From IMG/VR virus record IMGVR_UViG_3300005525_000010, positions 1 through 38,956 of that record: DNA of 38,956 bases; one strand, 5' to 3'. The notes under the pieces are model-generated. The model saw only the letters and a list, made by a program, of their open reading frames with translations, was not told the DNA's origin and did no database searches. Position 1 is the first letter of the stretch, and every line of letters begins with the position of its first letter. Source of the DNA: a virus. Positions 1 to 8,753 of the stretch are shown piece by piece. The position numbers and the translations under genes were made by a program.

Positions 1-105
1 TTAGGCGTTAGCGAGCGTGGTGATGGTACCAGAGCTTCCACGGTATTTCAGCGCACCGGCTTCGACGTAGAGCTGGCCACCAGTCACGTTGGCAGTAGGA
101 GCGGT
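1..105. repeat. Left copy of the 105-bp terminal repeat
   Basis: These 105 bases are identical to 38852-38956. The copy lies inside the 3' end of a tail-fibre gene. Operon continuity across the join points to an untrimmed overlap of a circular assembly, from a circular or circularly permuted genome. A short true terminal repeat inside a coding sequence is less likely. Confidence 0.95.
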
Positions 106-1053
106 GCCGTTGGCGATCTGGATAGTCTTGGCAGCGGTGGTTCCAGCAGCGGTAAGACCCACCAACAGATTCCCGCTCGCGTCGAGCGTCATCGCTGGAG
201 TAAATGTGAACGAGTTTCCAGCCGTTCCGGTTCCAATGCTCCAAGTGTGGCATCCGACAGTACTTACATTGAAGTCGTACTTTCCAGTTCCGCCTGTAAC
301 AACACAGATGTTTTGGCTGGAAGCGTTGAAAAACGAATTGAAGAAAATTTCCCCGGATCCAGCAGTACCATTCAACGCAACCGCACCACTCGCAAGACCG
401 CCGATCTGAAGTGGGCGACGGTTTGTAGCCCACGCACTCGGCGTAACCCCCACGCCCAGCCCCGTGGAGTTGAGGGTCATTCGGGTGCCGCCAGCGCCGT
501 CGCCGAAAGTTGCAACTCCTGTCGAATCAATAATCAGCAAGTCACTAAACGTGGTGCTTCCAACTGGAGCGCGTTGAAGAGCAAGGTTGTCATTTCCAGA
601 ACCGAATCTCAATTTCCAAGACGACTTAGTGGCATCGTCTTTAGTTCCAGAATCATTGATATTTGTGGAAATAGACAGATTGTTAACATTGTCTCGCTCC
701 CTCATGCGAGCGTACACGTTGAACAATCCAAGCGTAATTTGACGAACGGTTCCAATAGATCCTACAACAAAACCAGCATCTATTCCTGTAAGCGGCGTTG
801 CATTTACAACACCAACACTGTTATTAGAGCTATCCACCTTCAGGGTGCTGGTATCCACCGTCAGATCGCCGGTGATGGTGGCGGAGGCGAGGGTGGCGGT
901 GCCGCCTGCTCCGAGGATTTGGTTGCTGGTGATCTTCTTAGTGGTGCCGCTCGCAGCCATCGTCGTGTCGGAGACATCGACAATGGGCAGGACGTCCACC
1001 GCTGGATCGACGGTCGTGATTGCCGTCAGGGCTGTAATCTTGGTGTCAGGCAT
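1..1053 (-). CDS. Tail fibre / receptor-binding-type protein
   Basis: A 350-aa protein. The N-terminus ([13 protein letters not shown], then a short [11 protein letters not shown] segment) is typical of phage tail-fibre proteins that begin with a virion-attachment domain. A beta-rich stretch follows ([20 protein letters not shown], residues about 53-72) and then a Gly/Ser/Thr-rich beta region. The ITGDLTV-type repeat resembles those of the 421-aa fibre at 33354-34619, so the two may share a fold or position. The stop codon is the first three bases of the window, so the gene is complete. The next gene of the operon starts at 38840 across the circular join. Fibre function is inferred; no receptor-binding or chaperone domain was recognised. 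Confidence 0.7.
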   Translation of the reverse strand: MPDTKITALTAITTVDPAVDVLPIVDVSDTTMAASGTTKKITSNQILGAGGTATLASATITGDLTVDTSTLKVDSSNNSVGVVNATPLTGIDAGFVVGSIGTVRQITLGLFNVYARMRERDNVNNLSISTNINDSGTKDDATKSSWKLRFGSGNDNLALQRAPVGSTTFSDLLIIDSTGVATFGDGAGGTRMTLNSTGLGVGVTPSAWATNRRPLQIGGLASGAVALNGTAGSGEIFFNSFFNASSQNICVVTGGTGKYDFNVSTVGCHTWSIGTGTAGNSFTFTPAMTLDASGNLLVGLTAAGTTAAKTIQIANGTAPTANVTGGQLYVEAGALKYRGSSGTITTLANA

Positions 1054-1056
1054 GGG

Positions 1057-1287
1057 TCAGTTGGATTGGATTTGAAGTTTGAAGCTGTCCTCTTGGAGCA
1101 GGAAATCGTTGTTCTCCAGGTCGAGATGGTCGGCGGTGCCGAAGGTGAAAACGATCTTGCTGGCGTCTTCCAGCAGGACGAAGAAATCGTCCTCCTGAAG
1201 CAGGTCTCGGCGCAGGACGGGAAGGTCGTTAGGGGTAACATTGCCACCCCCGTTCGATACCAGTCGTGTGCCGAGAGCGAGTGTCAC
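1057..1287 (-). CDS. Small virion-region protein with LLxED repeats
   Basis: A 76-aa acidic protein that starts with GTG, overlapping the stop of the upstream gene as GTGA. The sequence alternates short beta-prone pieces: LLQEDDFFVLLED at about residues 30-42 and DFLLQEDSFKLQ near the C-terminus. This self-similarity suggests small repeated beta hairpins. It sits between capsid-associated genes and the tail fibre and ends three bases before the fibre start, so a minor structural role is likely. No named family is recognised. Confidence 0.65.
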   Translation of the reverse strand: MTLALGTRLVSNGGGNVTPNDLPVLRRDLLQEDDFFVLLEDASKIVFTFGTADHLDLENNDFLLQEDSFKLQIQSN

Positions 1288-1550
1288 GATTGAATCACGC
1301 CATTGAACGCGATCACCTGACCGCTAGAGACCTGGAAGCTCGTGATCGGTCCTGGAAGCGTAATGCCAGCAGGGATGGTCGCCGTGGACCAAGCTCCGCT
1401 GATACCATTTCCTGAGATCGAGCTGAATGTGGTGGGGGCGATGGTGGTGATGGCCACGAATGGGCCATTCGTCAGCGTGGTGGCGGTAACGAGCTGGAAA
1501 CCGCCCTGCCCCATCGAATACTGGATCGCCTGATTGGCTACGTCACTCAT
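1284..1550 (-). CDS. Small structural-region protein, unknown
   Basis: An 88-aa protein rich in Ser, Thr, Gly and Ile. The C-terminus (AGITLPGPITSFQVSSGQVI) reads as a beta-rich domain of the kind found in small head- or tail-decorating proteins of phages. The ATG overlaps the stop of the upstream gene (ATGA), and its own stop overlaps the next GTG. This tight coupling supports real expression as part of the late operon. No enzymatic motif or membrane segment is visible. Confidence 0.65.
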   Translation of the reverse strand: MSDVANQAIQYSMGQGGFQLVTATTLTNGPFVAITTIAPTTFSSISGNGISGAWSTATIPAGITLPGPITSFQVSSGQVIAFNGVIQS

Positions 1551-1801
1551 ATGTCCCAGATCTTACGGATTTGATTCTTGGTGAAAGTGCTCGCGAAGCG
1601 GGATCCGTGTCGGTCTTCCATCCGACTGAATCCCTTCTTCACATGATCCTTGAGTTCGGCCTCACGGGCAAAACCGGTGACCCCGAAGCGGGCCACCGGC
1701 TGTCGCGTCCACCGCTTCCCATCAAGGACAACAGAATCGGTGCCCATCGGAGCGATGTGCTCGATGGTCCGACCATTGTTCTCGAAGGTGTAGATCGGCA
1801 T
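1547..1801 (-). CDS. FmdB-like small protein without zinc cysteines
   Basis: An 84-aa protein starting MPIYTFENNGRTIEHIAPMG. This opening resembles FmdB-type small regulatory proteins, which begin with a PxYxF strand followed by a zinc ribbon, but no CxxC pairs are present. If related, it has lost the metal site. The C-terminal half is basic. The start at 1801 is chosen because it follows the upstream stop by one base (TGATATG); earlier in-frame starts would run into the upstream gene. The function is unknown. Confidence 0.55.
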   Translation of the reverse strand: MPIYTFENNGRTIEHIAPMGTDSVVLDGKRWTRQPVARFGVTGFAREAELKDHVKKGFSRMEDRHGSRFASTFTKNQIRKIWDI

Positions 1802-1802
1802 A

Positions 1803-2201
1803 TCAGGACTCCATCTCGGTGTCGTACTCCTCGACCATCTCCCGCATACCCTTCTCGTCCATCGGATCCTTGTTGGCCATGGACTTCTCGCCCTTGTTCT
1901 CGTACTCGGCGGGCATGCCGTTGACGCTGCGGATTTCGATGTAGGCTTCTCCGCCATCGAGCTTCTTGAGGATACCGCGAACATCGTCCAAAACCACTTC
2001 ATCACCGACCTCGGGCATGGCCTGCTGGCCATCCTCCATATCGGTGGAAAGGGCTTCGACCGGAATAGAAATCATGGGCGCATTGTTGTCGGCTTCTTCG
2101 CATCCGCAAGCGGAATGAGAAGAGGGGGCACCACCTTTACGATGATGCCCCCTCGGGCCGACGGCGATCACCATGATGGTGGCCGTCTTCCTGGGTCGCA
2201 T
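1803..2201 (-). CDS. Acidic protein immediately downstream of the capsid gene
   Basis: A 132-aa protein that starts directly after the major capsid stop (TAATATG), which favours this start over the internal Met at about residue 43. The N-terminal 40 residues are basic and contain a short Cys pair (ACGCEE). The middle (PEVGDEVVLDDVRGILKKLD, about residues 65-84) looks like a small beta-barrel strand pattern. The tail is strongly acidic. Its position suggests a head-associated factor, but no family is named with confidence. Confidence 0.6.
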   Translation of the reverse strand: MRPRKTATIMVIAVGPRGHHRKGGAPSSHSACGCEEADNNAPMISIPVEALSTDMEDGQQAMPEVGDEVVLDDVRGILKKLDGGEAYIEIRSVNGMPAEYENKGEKSMANKDPMDEKGMREMVEEYDTEMES

Positions 2202-2202
2202 A

Positions 2203-3390
2203 TTACAGCGTGGAGGAGGTCTTCGTCCGATGCACGAGGTACCACACCGGGTTGATATTCCCAGGAGAAGTACCGCTGGTGTTACCGGCGGCGAGACGCA
2301 GCGTGGCGAAGTACAGCTTCACGCCGACGGTGACGAGCTGGTTCAACGGATCCGACTTGTCGGGGGTGTCGGTGATCACGATGCGCGGTGACAACGGATC
2401 ATCACCGGTCAGAGCGGGGATACCGAACGCCTCGTTGCCGAAGAAGAACGAAGCGATGATGTCCGAGGTGTTGGTAAGACCACCGCCACCAGCGGGGTTG
2501 TACACGAACTTGTTGTTCTCAGTGGTGGTGCTGGCCTGACTGACGAACGAGTTGGTCTGGGTGACCACGCGGCAACCATAGATGGAGCCAACCTCGCCCT
2601 TGTAGAACGGCTGGCCCTTGTTGCCGTAGTTCGAGGCGTTCAACCAGTCGCTGTCGCGCATGAGGTCGCGGGCCACACGAGGATCGGTGGCCAGCACGTA
2701 GCCGCCGTTGATCAGCGGGGCGCGGTTGCGCTTCAGGCGGGTCATGGAATCGAGGACGGCGGACGCCGTCATCGTGGTGTTGGCAGCGGTCGTGTCGGTG
2801 CTGAGTCCGGTGAACGTCTGGTTGGCAGCAACAAGCGTAGCGGGGTTACCGTACACGCAAGGGCCAGGATTGGCGTTCGAGGTGTTGTTACCGCAAGCGT
2901 CGGAGTTGTCGAACGTGCCAGCACCCTCGGCGGCGGAACCAATGGAACCATTGCTCGCGAGGAGGTTGGAGCCAATCAGGGTGTTGCGGATCACCGAGTC
3001 CACCCAGAGGGCCATGTCCAGACCAGAGGTCTTGGTGGCCTGCTGGAGACTGTTGAACAGGTCGGTGGCGCGGAGGATGTCGGTCAAACCGATCACCTGA
3101 CCGTACTGCGAGAGCGTCTTGCTCAGGCTGTTGAGAACAAGGGCGCGGTAGTTGGCGGAGCTGATGGCCGTGCCTTCACCAGCGGTGGTCAGGTTCTGAA
3201 CACTGCCGATGCTCGGCGCTCCGAAACGGAACATCGTGATGGCCTTGTTACCATTGTTCTTGGGGATCGGAGCCTTCATTCCGAACTGATCGAGGATCGT
3301 CTCCTGCTGGACGATCGAGAGCAGCTCCTTGCTGAAGTAGTTCTGGAACTGGAGTTGAATGCCGGTTGAACCGGAAGTAGTGATGGGCAT
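2203..3390 (-). CDS. Major capsid protein, N4-gp56 family
   Basis: A 395-aa protein read as an N4-gp56-family major capsid protein (HK97 fold). Supporting features are the N-terminal segment ending KAPIPKNNGNKAITMFRFGA, the following SKTLSQYGQVIGLTDILRAT, and the later YVLATDPRVARDLMRD and GEVGSIYGCRVVTQTNSFV, in the order expected for that family. It follows the scaffold gene and a portal further upstream, the standard head-gene order. The ATG has no Shine-Dalgarno: the 20 bases before it are A/C-rich with a single G (CACAACCACAACTCAAAT next to the ATG). A high expression level is expected from its role. Confidence 0.88.
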   Translation of the reverse strand: MPITTSGSTGIQLQFQNYFSKELLSIVQQETILDQFGMKAPIPKNNGNKAITMFRFGAPSIGSVQNLTTAGEGTAISSANYRALVLNSLSKTLSQYGQVIGLTDILRATDLFNSLQQATKTSGLDMALWVDSVIRNTLIGSNLLASNGSIGSAAEGAGTFDNSDACGNNTSNANPGPCVYGNPATLVAANQTFTGLSTDTTAANTTMTASAVLDSMTRLKRNRAPLINGGYVLATDPRVARDLMRDSDWLNASNYGNKGQPFYKGEVGSIYGCRVVTQTNSFVSQASTTTENNKFVYNPAGGGGLTNTSDIIASFFFGNEAFGIPALTGDDPLSPRIVITDTPDKSDPLNQLVTVGVKLYFATLRLAAGNTSGTSPGNINPVWYLVHRTKTSSTL

Positions 3391-3411
3391 ATTTGAGTTG
3401 TGGTTGTGCTA

Positions 3412-4365
3412 TCAGTTTGCTTCCCGATCGAACTCTCTGGCGGCTCTTAAGAGCGCCTCCCTCTGCTCCTTGAGAGATAGCTTGGAGAAATCCTTCTCCT
3501 CAGCCTTGAGTTGTCCTGCCGGGATGCTCTTACCAATAGCGGTCTTCTGCTGGAGCTTGTTGAGTTGTTCTTTCAGAGCCTTGTTCTCGGCCTCGATCGA
3601 CTGCGCTTTTGCTGCTGAGTCTTGGAGCTTCATCAGTTCGACCGCATGGACGAGTCCATCCGGCATCGACTGCAACACGGGCACCCTCTGGAGCAATTCG
3701 ACAGTACGCTTGTACTCGGCGCTGTTCTGATCCTTCAACCAGGTCTCCTTCTCGGACAACCGGTTGTAGGAATCGGCCCACGCCTTTGCGAACTTCTCCT
3801 GCTGCGCCTTCTGCTGCCGTTCGGTTGCAGACTTGCGGACTCCTTCGGCCTTGGCTCGCGCTGCCTTGGCCAACTGAGAATCGCCATCGGCCTCGAACTC
3901 CTTGGCCGCAGCCTCGTAGTCCTCCGCCGTGTAGCCTTTCTCATCGCGGAAAGAGTTGGTCTCCGCAGCCGTGGATTGCTCCCGCTGCTTGCCCCATTCC
4001 TCCCGCTCCCGCTTCAACGCTTCCTTCTCGGCTTTGATGGCCTCCTTCTCCGCGTTGATCTGCTCCCAGGTCTTGGCCTTTCGGTTCTGTTCCTGGGCGA
4101 ACTTGCTGCTGCTCTTCTCCTTCTCAGCCTTCTGCTCGGTCTTCTTCTCGGCCTTCGCTTCTGGCTCTGGTTTGGTGCCTACCTCCTGCTCGCCACCATC
4201 GACCTCTTTGCCGGCGTTCCCCGCATCGGAGGACTCTTGCTCAACCGGAGCTGTCTCATTGGTTGTTGTAGACTGCTCCTTTGGCTGGCTGTCGATATCG
4301 ACACCGGCATCGTAGTCGTTGGCCAATGCGAGCATTGCATCGGCACTCAGTGTATCATCTGGCAT
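3412..4365 (-). CDS. Capsid scaffold protein
   Basis: A 317-aa, highly charged and largely helical protein. An acidic, low-complexity N-terminal third (Glu, Gln, Thr) is followed by long Lys/Glu/Ala/Arg heptad-rich stretches (KAEKEALKREREEWGKQ and AKAARAKAEGVRKSATERQQ), then a shorter coiled C-terminus with LKEQLNKLQQK. This composition and its place directly before the major capsid gene are those of phage scaffolding proteins, which template the procapsid and leave before or during packaging. The ATG at 4365 is preceded by GTAAAAGCACAAC and no Shine-Dalgarno. No protease motif is seen in it or next to it. Confidence 0.8.
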   Translation of the reverse strand: MPDDTLSADAMLALANDYDAGVDIDSQPKEQSTTTNETAPVEQESSDAGNAGKEVDGGEQEVGTKPEPEAKAEKKTEQKAEKEKSSSKFAQEQNRKAKTWEQINAEKEAIKAEKEALKREREEWGKQREQSTAAETNSFRDEKGYTAEDYEAAAKEFEADGDSQLAKAARAKAEGVRKSATERQQKAQQEKFAKAWADSYNRLSEKETWLKDQNSAEYKRTVELLQRVPVLQSMPDGLVHAVELMKLQDSAAKAQSIEAENKALKEQLNKLQQKTAIGKSIPAGQLKAEEKDFSKLSLKEQREALLRAAREFDREAN

Positions 4366-4420
4366 GTTGTGCTTTTACTCGTTTGCTGGCCCGCACAGAC
4401 CAACAACCGCAACTTTGATC

Positions 4421-4744
4421 CTATGTGTTCGTGGCAGAATCCGGATCATCATCCTGCCCCGTAATTGATTCTTGGTCGGCCATCACTTCGATGACCTTCA
4501 CAAGACTGGCCTGACCCATTGCAAAACCTGATGAGTATTGCAAATGGTTTCGATCAGTTATGGCTGAAGCGTTCTGCATGAGAACGGTGTTCAGCAGAGC
4601 GTCCCGGAAGCGTTTCCCGGTATCGCTCTTGAAGAAAGTGTTCAGCGCATTGGCGTCTTCCTTGCGCCACGGAAGTGGATCGACCCACCGCTGATGCCGA
4701 GTGAACGTCCACGCGGCGCGGGCTCGTGCGATGAAGGAGATCAT
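4421..4744 (-). CDS. Head-region protein, unknown
   Basis: A 107-aa protein. The N-terminus (MISFIARARAAWTFTRHQRW) is basic and aromatic; a helical middle and an acidic end follow (ITGQDDDPDSAT). The start at 4744 overlaps the stop of the upstream 53-aa gene (TGATG), a better choice than an in-frame ATG 81 bases upstream that would bury that gene. It lies between portal and scaffold. The family is not recognised. Confidence 0.6.
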   Translation of the reverse strand: MISFIARARAAWTFTRHQRWVDPLPWRKEDANALNTFFKSDTGKRFRDALLNTVLMQNASAITDRNHLQYSSGFAMGQASLVKVIEVMADQESITGQDDDPDSATNT

Positions 4745-4905
4745 CACTTGCTGGCGGCCTTCTTTCGACCGGCGGCGGCGCGGCGCATGAACTCTGCGGC
4801 CCCGAGTTTCTTGCGACCGATCCACGCGGCGAGGGCCTTGGGATCATCGGCCCCTTCCTTGCGGAGTTCGTTGGCCAGTTTGCTGAACTTGGATTTCTTT
4901 TTCAT
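4744..4905 (-). CDS. Small basic protein between portal and scaffold genes
   Basis: A 53-aa Lys/Ala-rich helical protein, easily overlooked because of its size. It begins MKKKSKFSKLANELRKEGAD, continues with DDPKALAAWIGRKKLGAAEF, and ends in a basic helix. The DxPxALAxWIGRKK pattern recurs in small phage head-region proteins as I recall them. The coupling TGATG with the next gene and the short gap to the preceding one support it. The ATG is preceded by CCCATTTCCCAAC, without a Shine-Dalgarno. Nucleic-acid contact is possible given the charge, but this is inference. Confidence 0.6.
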   Translation of the reverse strand: MKKKSKFSKLANELRKEGADDPKALAAWIGRKKLGAAEFMRRAAAGRKKAASK

Positions 4906-4918
4906 GTTGGGAAATGGG

Positions 4919-5248
4919 TTAACCCTCCCCTCCGCTGAAGAGCGGTGATTCCTGGATCTCGTTCAGGTCGGCCACAACCGGCTTCTTGCGCTGGAACCGG
5001 ATCTTCGGCGGCACACCCTCATCCAGCTTCTGCATGAGGATCGGCTCCGGCTCCGGTTCCTTGGGAGTCGTGGGCGCGATATTGATTTCGACGTGAGGTA
5101 TCATGGCTTTCTTGGCCTCGAACTCGCCGCACCAGTCGTTGGCATTGAGGGTGGGCCAGCAACTCGGTCTTCCGGCGGGCGGGAACCTGCGGCAGGTTCC
5201 GTCCACACAATAGAACCGACAATCCTTACAGGTCACGGTGATCATCAT
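4919..5248 (-). CDS. Cysteine-rich small protein downstream of portal
   Basis: A 109-aa protein with a Cys-rich N-terminus. MMITVTCKDCRFYCVDGTCR is followed by SCWPTLNANDWCGEFE, giving six Cys within about 40 residues that could bind one or two metals. The remainder is proline/glutamate-rich (TTPKEPEPEPI) and then basic. The ATG overlaps the portal stop (ATGA). The same CxxCxxx-DWCGEF layout is common in small phage proteins of unknown role. No catalytic residues are apparent. Confidence 0.65.
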   Translation of the reverse strand: MMITVTCKDCRFYCVDGTCRRFPPAGRPSCWPTLNANDWCGEFEAKKAMIPHVEINIAPTTPKEPEPEPILMQKLDEGVPPKIRFQRKKPVVADLNEIQESPLFSGGEG

Positions 5249-7128
5249 CCTTGCATCATCGGCTGCTCAGCTACAGGAGCGGGGGGTTGCGAGGGAACGA
5301 GCAATCCCGTGCTCTCGAAGAACTTCTGGATCTCCTTCCGCAGCTTCCGCGCCTCGTTCGTCGCCACCTGCTCATACCCCTGCAACAGGCTGTCGATCCG
5401 CTGCATGAAGGCGTTCTTGCTCACCGGGCTCATCACCTGCCCCTGCTGCATGGCGCCATTCAGGTACTGCATCAGCACCCCGATCCGGCCCGCATAGTTC
5501 TGCCCCGGCTTCGCGGGGACCGGGATACCAACCAAGAGCGTCGGGATCGTCTTGGTCTCGTCCTCCAGTTCGTCCGCTGCCTTCTGGCCCGGATCCCGGA
5601 GCAATCGCTTTACCAGACTCGGGTCGTCCAACTCCATGATGCTCTTGTCCAGCTCCACCTGATCCACCCAGGGCGAGTTCATGAACAACTGCTTCCGGTT
5701 GATGGCCTGCTGCACCATCATCTGCCGGCTCACCATGTCCATCCCGCCCTTCGGCTCCAGCTCATACTGATCGTGCAGCGCCACCGGGTCCGCCTCGAGC
5801 GAATCCTCCGCGAACCGATAGCGAAGGCTTTGGCTATCGTACTGCACGTACAAGCCCCACGCCTGCCGGTACAGCTTGCCCAGAGCCATTCTGAACAGCC
5901 GCGCCCGAAGATCGCCGCTCTGCATCGCCTGCGCGTTGATGCTCTGGATCTCGGTGGCGGTCCGGCGATCGCTCCCGCCGCTCATCACGCTGCCCATCGC
6001 GTAGTCCGGGCTCCCGATCCGGTTCTCCGCCACCGCTCTGGTCTGGTTCAGCTCCTGATCGAAGCTCACCGGAGGCTGCGGCATCTGCACAGGCGCGACG
6101 CCGTACGGCAATATCTGACCCGGCTGAAACCTGAGATTGATGCTGTTCGGCAACTCCCGCTCCGCCCGGAACAACGGGCGATTGTACAGCGTCATCGCGT
6201 CGTGCTTGTGGTTCCACATCGAGGTCATGCTCAGCTCGAACGGAGCCAGGATCTCGCACACACCTCTCGGGCTGAACCAGCCCTTGTCCTTGATCTCATA
6301 CGGGAAATCCACGAAGGGCAGTTGGCCATGGTCATAGGGCAACTCCATGGGATCCCGCAGATCCAGATCCACCGCCGCCGGGCTGTACAGATACACCTCC
6401 CACACCCCGTCATCCCGCTTCCGATACACCTCCCACACAATCACCCCATCAGTGTTGCTCGTGTACGTGATGCCCTCGCGCAACTGCTTCGCATCATTCT
6501 CCTCCGCAGCCCCCGGGATATTGTCATCCTCCTGCGGATTCCCCCTGATCTTCTCGATCGTCTTCGAGTCCGCTTTCCACCCGAACTGGCCAGCCATCCG
6601 CTTGTACGCATTGACGCTCATCGGCATCACATGCACCGCCCAGTCCGCATCCTGCAAATCCGTGGTGTACGGCGGCACCACGAAATACATCGGGTCCACC
6701 GCCTCGAACCCAACCCGCTTGTCCCCAGGGTTCCAGAAACACTTCATCACCCCACGCCCACTCATCAGCGTGTAATCCACCCACGAGAGAACCTCATCCA
6801 CGAAGTTGGTCTTCTCCCGGATCTTATAATTGAACCAGTCCTCCGCGACCTTCGTGTACGCATTCAACTGCTGCCGCATCGGCACAAAGCTGGCCACCAC
6901 ATCCATCCCCAGCGCCTGCTGGAGGAATAGCGGCTTCAGCTTCTCGATCGCCGTATCGATCAGCGGCCAATGCAGATCCGCCGCCTTCGGCCAGGGCTTG
7001 TTCGTCCGACGCAACCCATGGTGCCGCAACTCGTACCACCGAGTCTGCCGCAGCTCCCACGGGCTCCGCTGCTCGACAGCCATCACGATCTGCCCCTGCA
7101 AAGCACTCCGCTGTTTGTCACTCATCAT
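5245..7128 (-). CDS. Portal protein
   Basis: A 627-aa protein, directly after the large terminase, matching the portal of podovirus-type heads, which forms the dodecameric ring at the packaging vertex. Recognisable pieces in order: a helical N-terminus with WPLIDTAIEKLKPLFLQQ, a wing with VDPMYFVVPPYT, a stem-type segment GVCEILAPFELSMTSMWNHK, then LPYGVAPVQMPQPPVSFDQE and a long Gln-rich helical C-terminus. Length and order fit the P22-portal-like family. The start at 7128 (Met-Met-Ser) is chosen over an ATG 60 bases upstream because AGGAGG lies just before it. The terminase stop is 14 bases upstream. Confidence 0.85.
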   Translation of the reverse strand: MMSDKQRSALQGQIVMAVEQRSPWELRQTRWYELRHHGLRRTNKPWPKAADLHWPLIDTAIEKLKPLFLQQALGMDVVASFVPMRQQLNAYTKVAEDWFNYKIREKTNFVDEVLSWVDYTLMSGRGVMKCFWNPGDKRVGFEAVDPMYFVVPPYTTDLQDADWAVHVMPMSVNAYKRMAGQFGWKADSKTIEKIRGNPQEDDNIPGAAEENDAKQLREGITYTSNTDGVIVWEVYRKRDDGVWEVYLYSPAAVDLDLRDPMELPYDHGQLPFVDFPYEIKDKGWFSPRGVCEILAPFELSMTSMWNHKHDAMTLYNRPLFRAERELPNSINLRFQPGQILPYGVAPVQMPQPPVSFDQELNQTRAVAENRIGSPDYAMGSVMSGGSDRRTATEIQSINAQAMQSGDLRARLFRMALGKLYRQAWGLYVQYDSQSLRYRFAEDSLEADPVALHDQYELEPKGGMDMVSRQMMVQQAINRKQLFMNSPWVDQVELDKSIMELDDPSLVKRLLRDPGQKAADELEDETKTIPTLLVGIPVPAKPGQNYAGRIGVLMQYLNGAMQQGQVMSPVSKNAFMQRIDSLLQGYEQVATNEARKLRKEIQKFFESTGLLVPSQPPAPVAEQPMMQG

Positions 7129-7141
7129 ATCTCGCCTCCTC

Positions 7142-8677
7142 TTATCCCCCCACCTCGCAACCCGCAAGCGCAACCCCCTCCGGCTCAATCGGTCCTAGCT
7201 CATCCTCCATCCGCTCCAACAGGCTCCGCCCATCCTCGCCCACGGCCTTCAAATACTCATCCATCCGCTTCCCGCCACCACCACAGAAGGCCAACACAAC
7301 CGCATCCGCCCGATCCGGACTGTTCAACCCCCTCGCCCGCAACTCATCCTTCCCTTCGAGCGTCAACTTCCCCTTCCCATTCGTCCGCACCTTCCGGCTC
7401 ACAAACTGCTGCAGCAGCACCTCGTCCGTCCCTACGGGACCAAGATTCACCTTCCCCTCCTCCACCATCCGACCGAACTCGATCCACATCTCCGCCGCAC
7501 GATTCACGAACTGATCATCCCGTATGGCCCGCTCCCCGAAATTCACCCTCCGCACATCCCAACCCTCGGCTCGCAGAGCGTCGCACATCACAATCCCCAT
7601 CCCACCCACATCCGCATAGATATCCTCCGCCTTCAGCTTCCATTTGCGAAACTCCGCGATGAACCGCCCCACACTCGCCATCGTGTCCTTGTCCCGCCAA
7701 CGAACCAGCCCCTTCACCGTGTTCCCCTGGCGCACAACCATCACACTCTCGTCCCCGCCGGCTGAGAAATCACACCCAGCTGTCAGCCGGTGGCCATCCG
7801 TCTCCTCCTTCGGCGGGCCACTCACCACCCTCTGCCAGTCAGCCGTCCTCACCGCCGTCAGACTCCCGTCATCCTCCATGAACTCCGCGTAGATCATCGA
7901 CCGCACCAACGGATGACCCTCGCCCCAGCGGGCCATCTGCTCATCTATCCACTCCTTCCGGATGTGCGGACAATCAAACGCCGTCACCGTGAACGTCTGC
8001 CACTTCCCATCATTCCGCCGAAAGACTTCGTAGAAATAGCCGCTGCTGCCTCCCGGGCTGCTCATCAACAACGTCCGCGTCGGCTGACACCGCTCCATCG
8101 ACTGGAATATCCCGTCCGGCACCGCCTTCGCCTCGTCAACCACATACATCAAATCCTGACTCGGCCCCTGCACATGCCAGCCCTCCGCCTTCTCCGGGTT
8201 GCTCGCCGAAAACCCAATGCACCGACTCACCAGCTCCTGACCATCCACCCTCTTCGGATACAGATACCGAATCTCACCATCCTTGATCGAAAACCCATTC
8301 TCCTCACCACCCAACCCATTGATCATCTTCCTCAAATGCGGCCAGAGGGCGTCGGCCACCTGCCGGTACACACCAGCCGTGCACACCACCAGACTCCCCG
8401 GCCAGCGAATCATGTGCCAGACCACCGCACTCGCGGCCACCATGCTCGTCTTGCCAGAACCATTCGCAGCCTTCAACGCCACCTTCGCATGCTTCTCGTT
8501 CAACGCACCCAGCACCGCCTCCTGCCACGGATACACATCACGTAGGCCAAGCATCATCTTCGGGAAGTTCTTGAGCTGCTGAGCCTCCTCGAGGAGCTTC
8601 CGCTGCTTCCACGCAGGAATATGCGAGCCCATCCCCAACGAAGGGGACCGTTTCCGCTTGATTTGCTTGACAGGCAT
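7142..8677 (-). CDS. terL: Terminase large subunit (ATPase-nuclease)
   Basis: A 511-aa packaging motor. The ATPase domain has a Walker A-like loop ANGSGKTS (residues 71-78), Walker B LMYVVDEAKA (about 176-185) with the catalytic acid after VVD, and a coupling-type SSPGG (206-210). The RNase-H-like nuclease follows: GCDFSAGGDES (301-311), ADVGGMG (355-361) and a terminal SPDRADAVVLAF supply the expected Asp residues. The start at 8677 (MPVKQIKRKR) is chosen because the 63 residues of the longer frame read through the terS-terL gap and are low-complexity. Subtle start errors remain possible. Confidence 0.92.
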   Translation of the reverse strand: MPVKQIKRKRSPSLGMGSHIPAWKQRKLLEEAQQLKNFPKMMLGLRDVYPWQEAVLGALNEKHAKVALKAANGSGKTSMVAASAVVWHMIRWPGSLVVCTAGVYRQVADALWPHLRKMINGLGGEENGFSIKDGEIRYLYPKRVDGQELVSRCIGFSASNPEKAEGWHVQGPSQDLMYVVDEAKAVPDGIFQSMERCQPTRTLLMSSPGGSSGYFYEVFRRNDGKWQTFTVTAFDCPHIRKEWIDEQMARWGEGHPLVRSMIYAEFMEDDGSLTAVRTADWQRVVSGPPKEETDGHRLTAGCDFSAGGDESVMVVRQGNTVKGLVRWRDKDTMASVGRFIAEFRKWKLKAEDIYADVGGMGIVMCDALRAEGWDVRRVNFGERAIRDDQFVNRAAEMWIEFGRMVEEGKVNLGPVGTDEVLLQQFVSRKVRTNGKGKLTLEGKDELRARGLNSPDRADAVVLAFCGGGGKRMDEYLKAVGEDGRSLLERMEDELGPIEPEGVALAGCEVGG

Positions 8678-8720
8678 AAAATTGGGGTCGTGGCGGGGAG
8701 GGGGTATACAAGTAACACCC

Positions 8721-8736
8721 ACCCCCTCTTGGGGGT
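8721..8736. other. GC-rich hairpin between terS and terL
   Basis: A perfect 6-bp inverted repeat with a 4-nt loop (ACCCCC-TCTT-GGGGGT) in the 76-base gap between the terminase genes, next to a run of nine C residues. It could tune expression between the two genes or simply be a sequence accident. There is no U-tract after it, so it is not a standard terminator. Confidence 0.35.
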
Positions 8737-8753
8737 CCTTCCCCCCCCGTGGT

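Noticed and set aside
247-1293. A long plus-strand open frame opposite the tail fibre and the 76-aa gene
   Set aside because: Shadow of two minus-strand genes; the composition is incoherent and it crosses a gene boundary.
3622-4464. A 280-codon plus-strand frame rich in Leu opposite the scaffold gene
   Set aside because: Reverse complement of a Glu/Lys-rich coiled-coil gene gives Leu/Phe-rich frames; no independent support.
5251-6930. A 559-codon open frame on the plus strand opposite the portal gene
   Set aside because: Antisense shadow created by codon choice. The product is His/Arg/Leu-rich without motifs, while the minus-strand frame reads as a portal.
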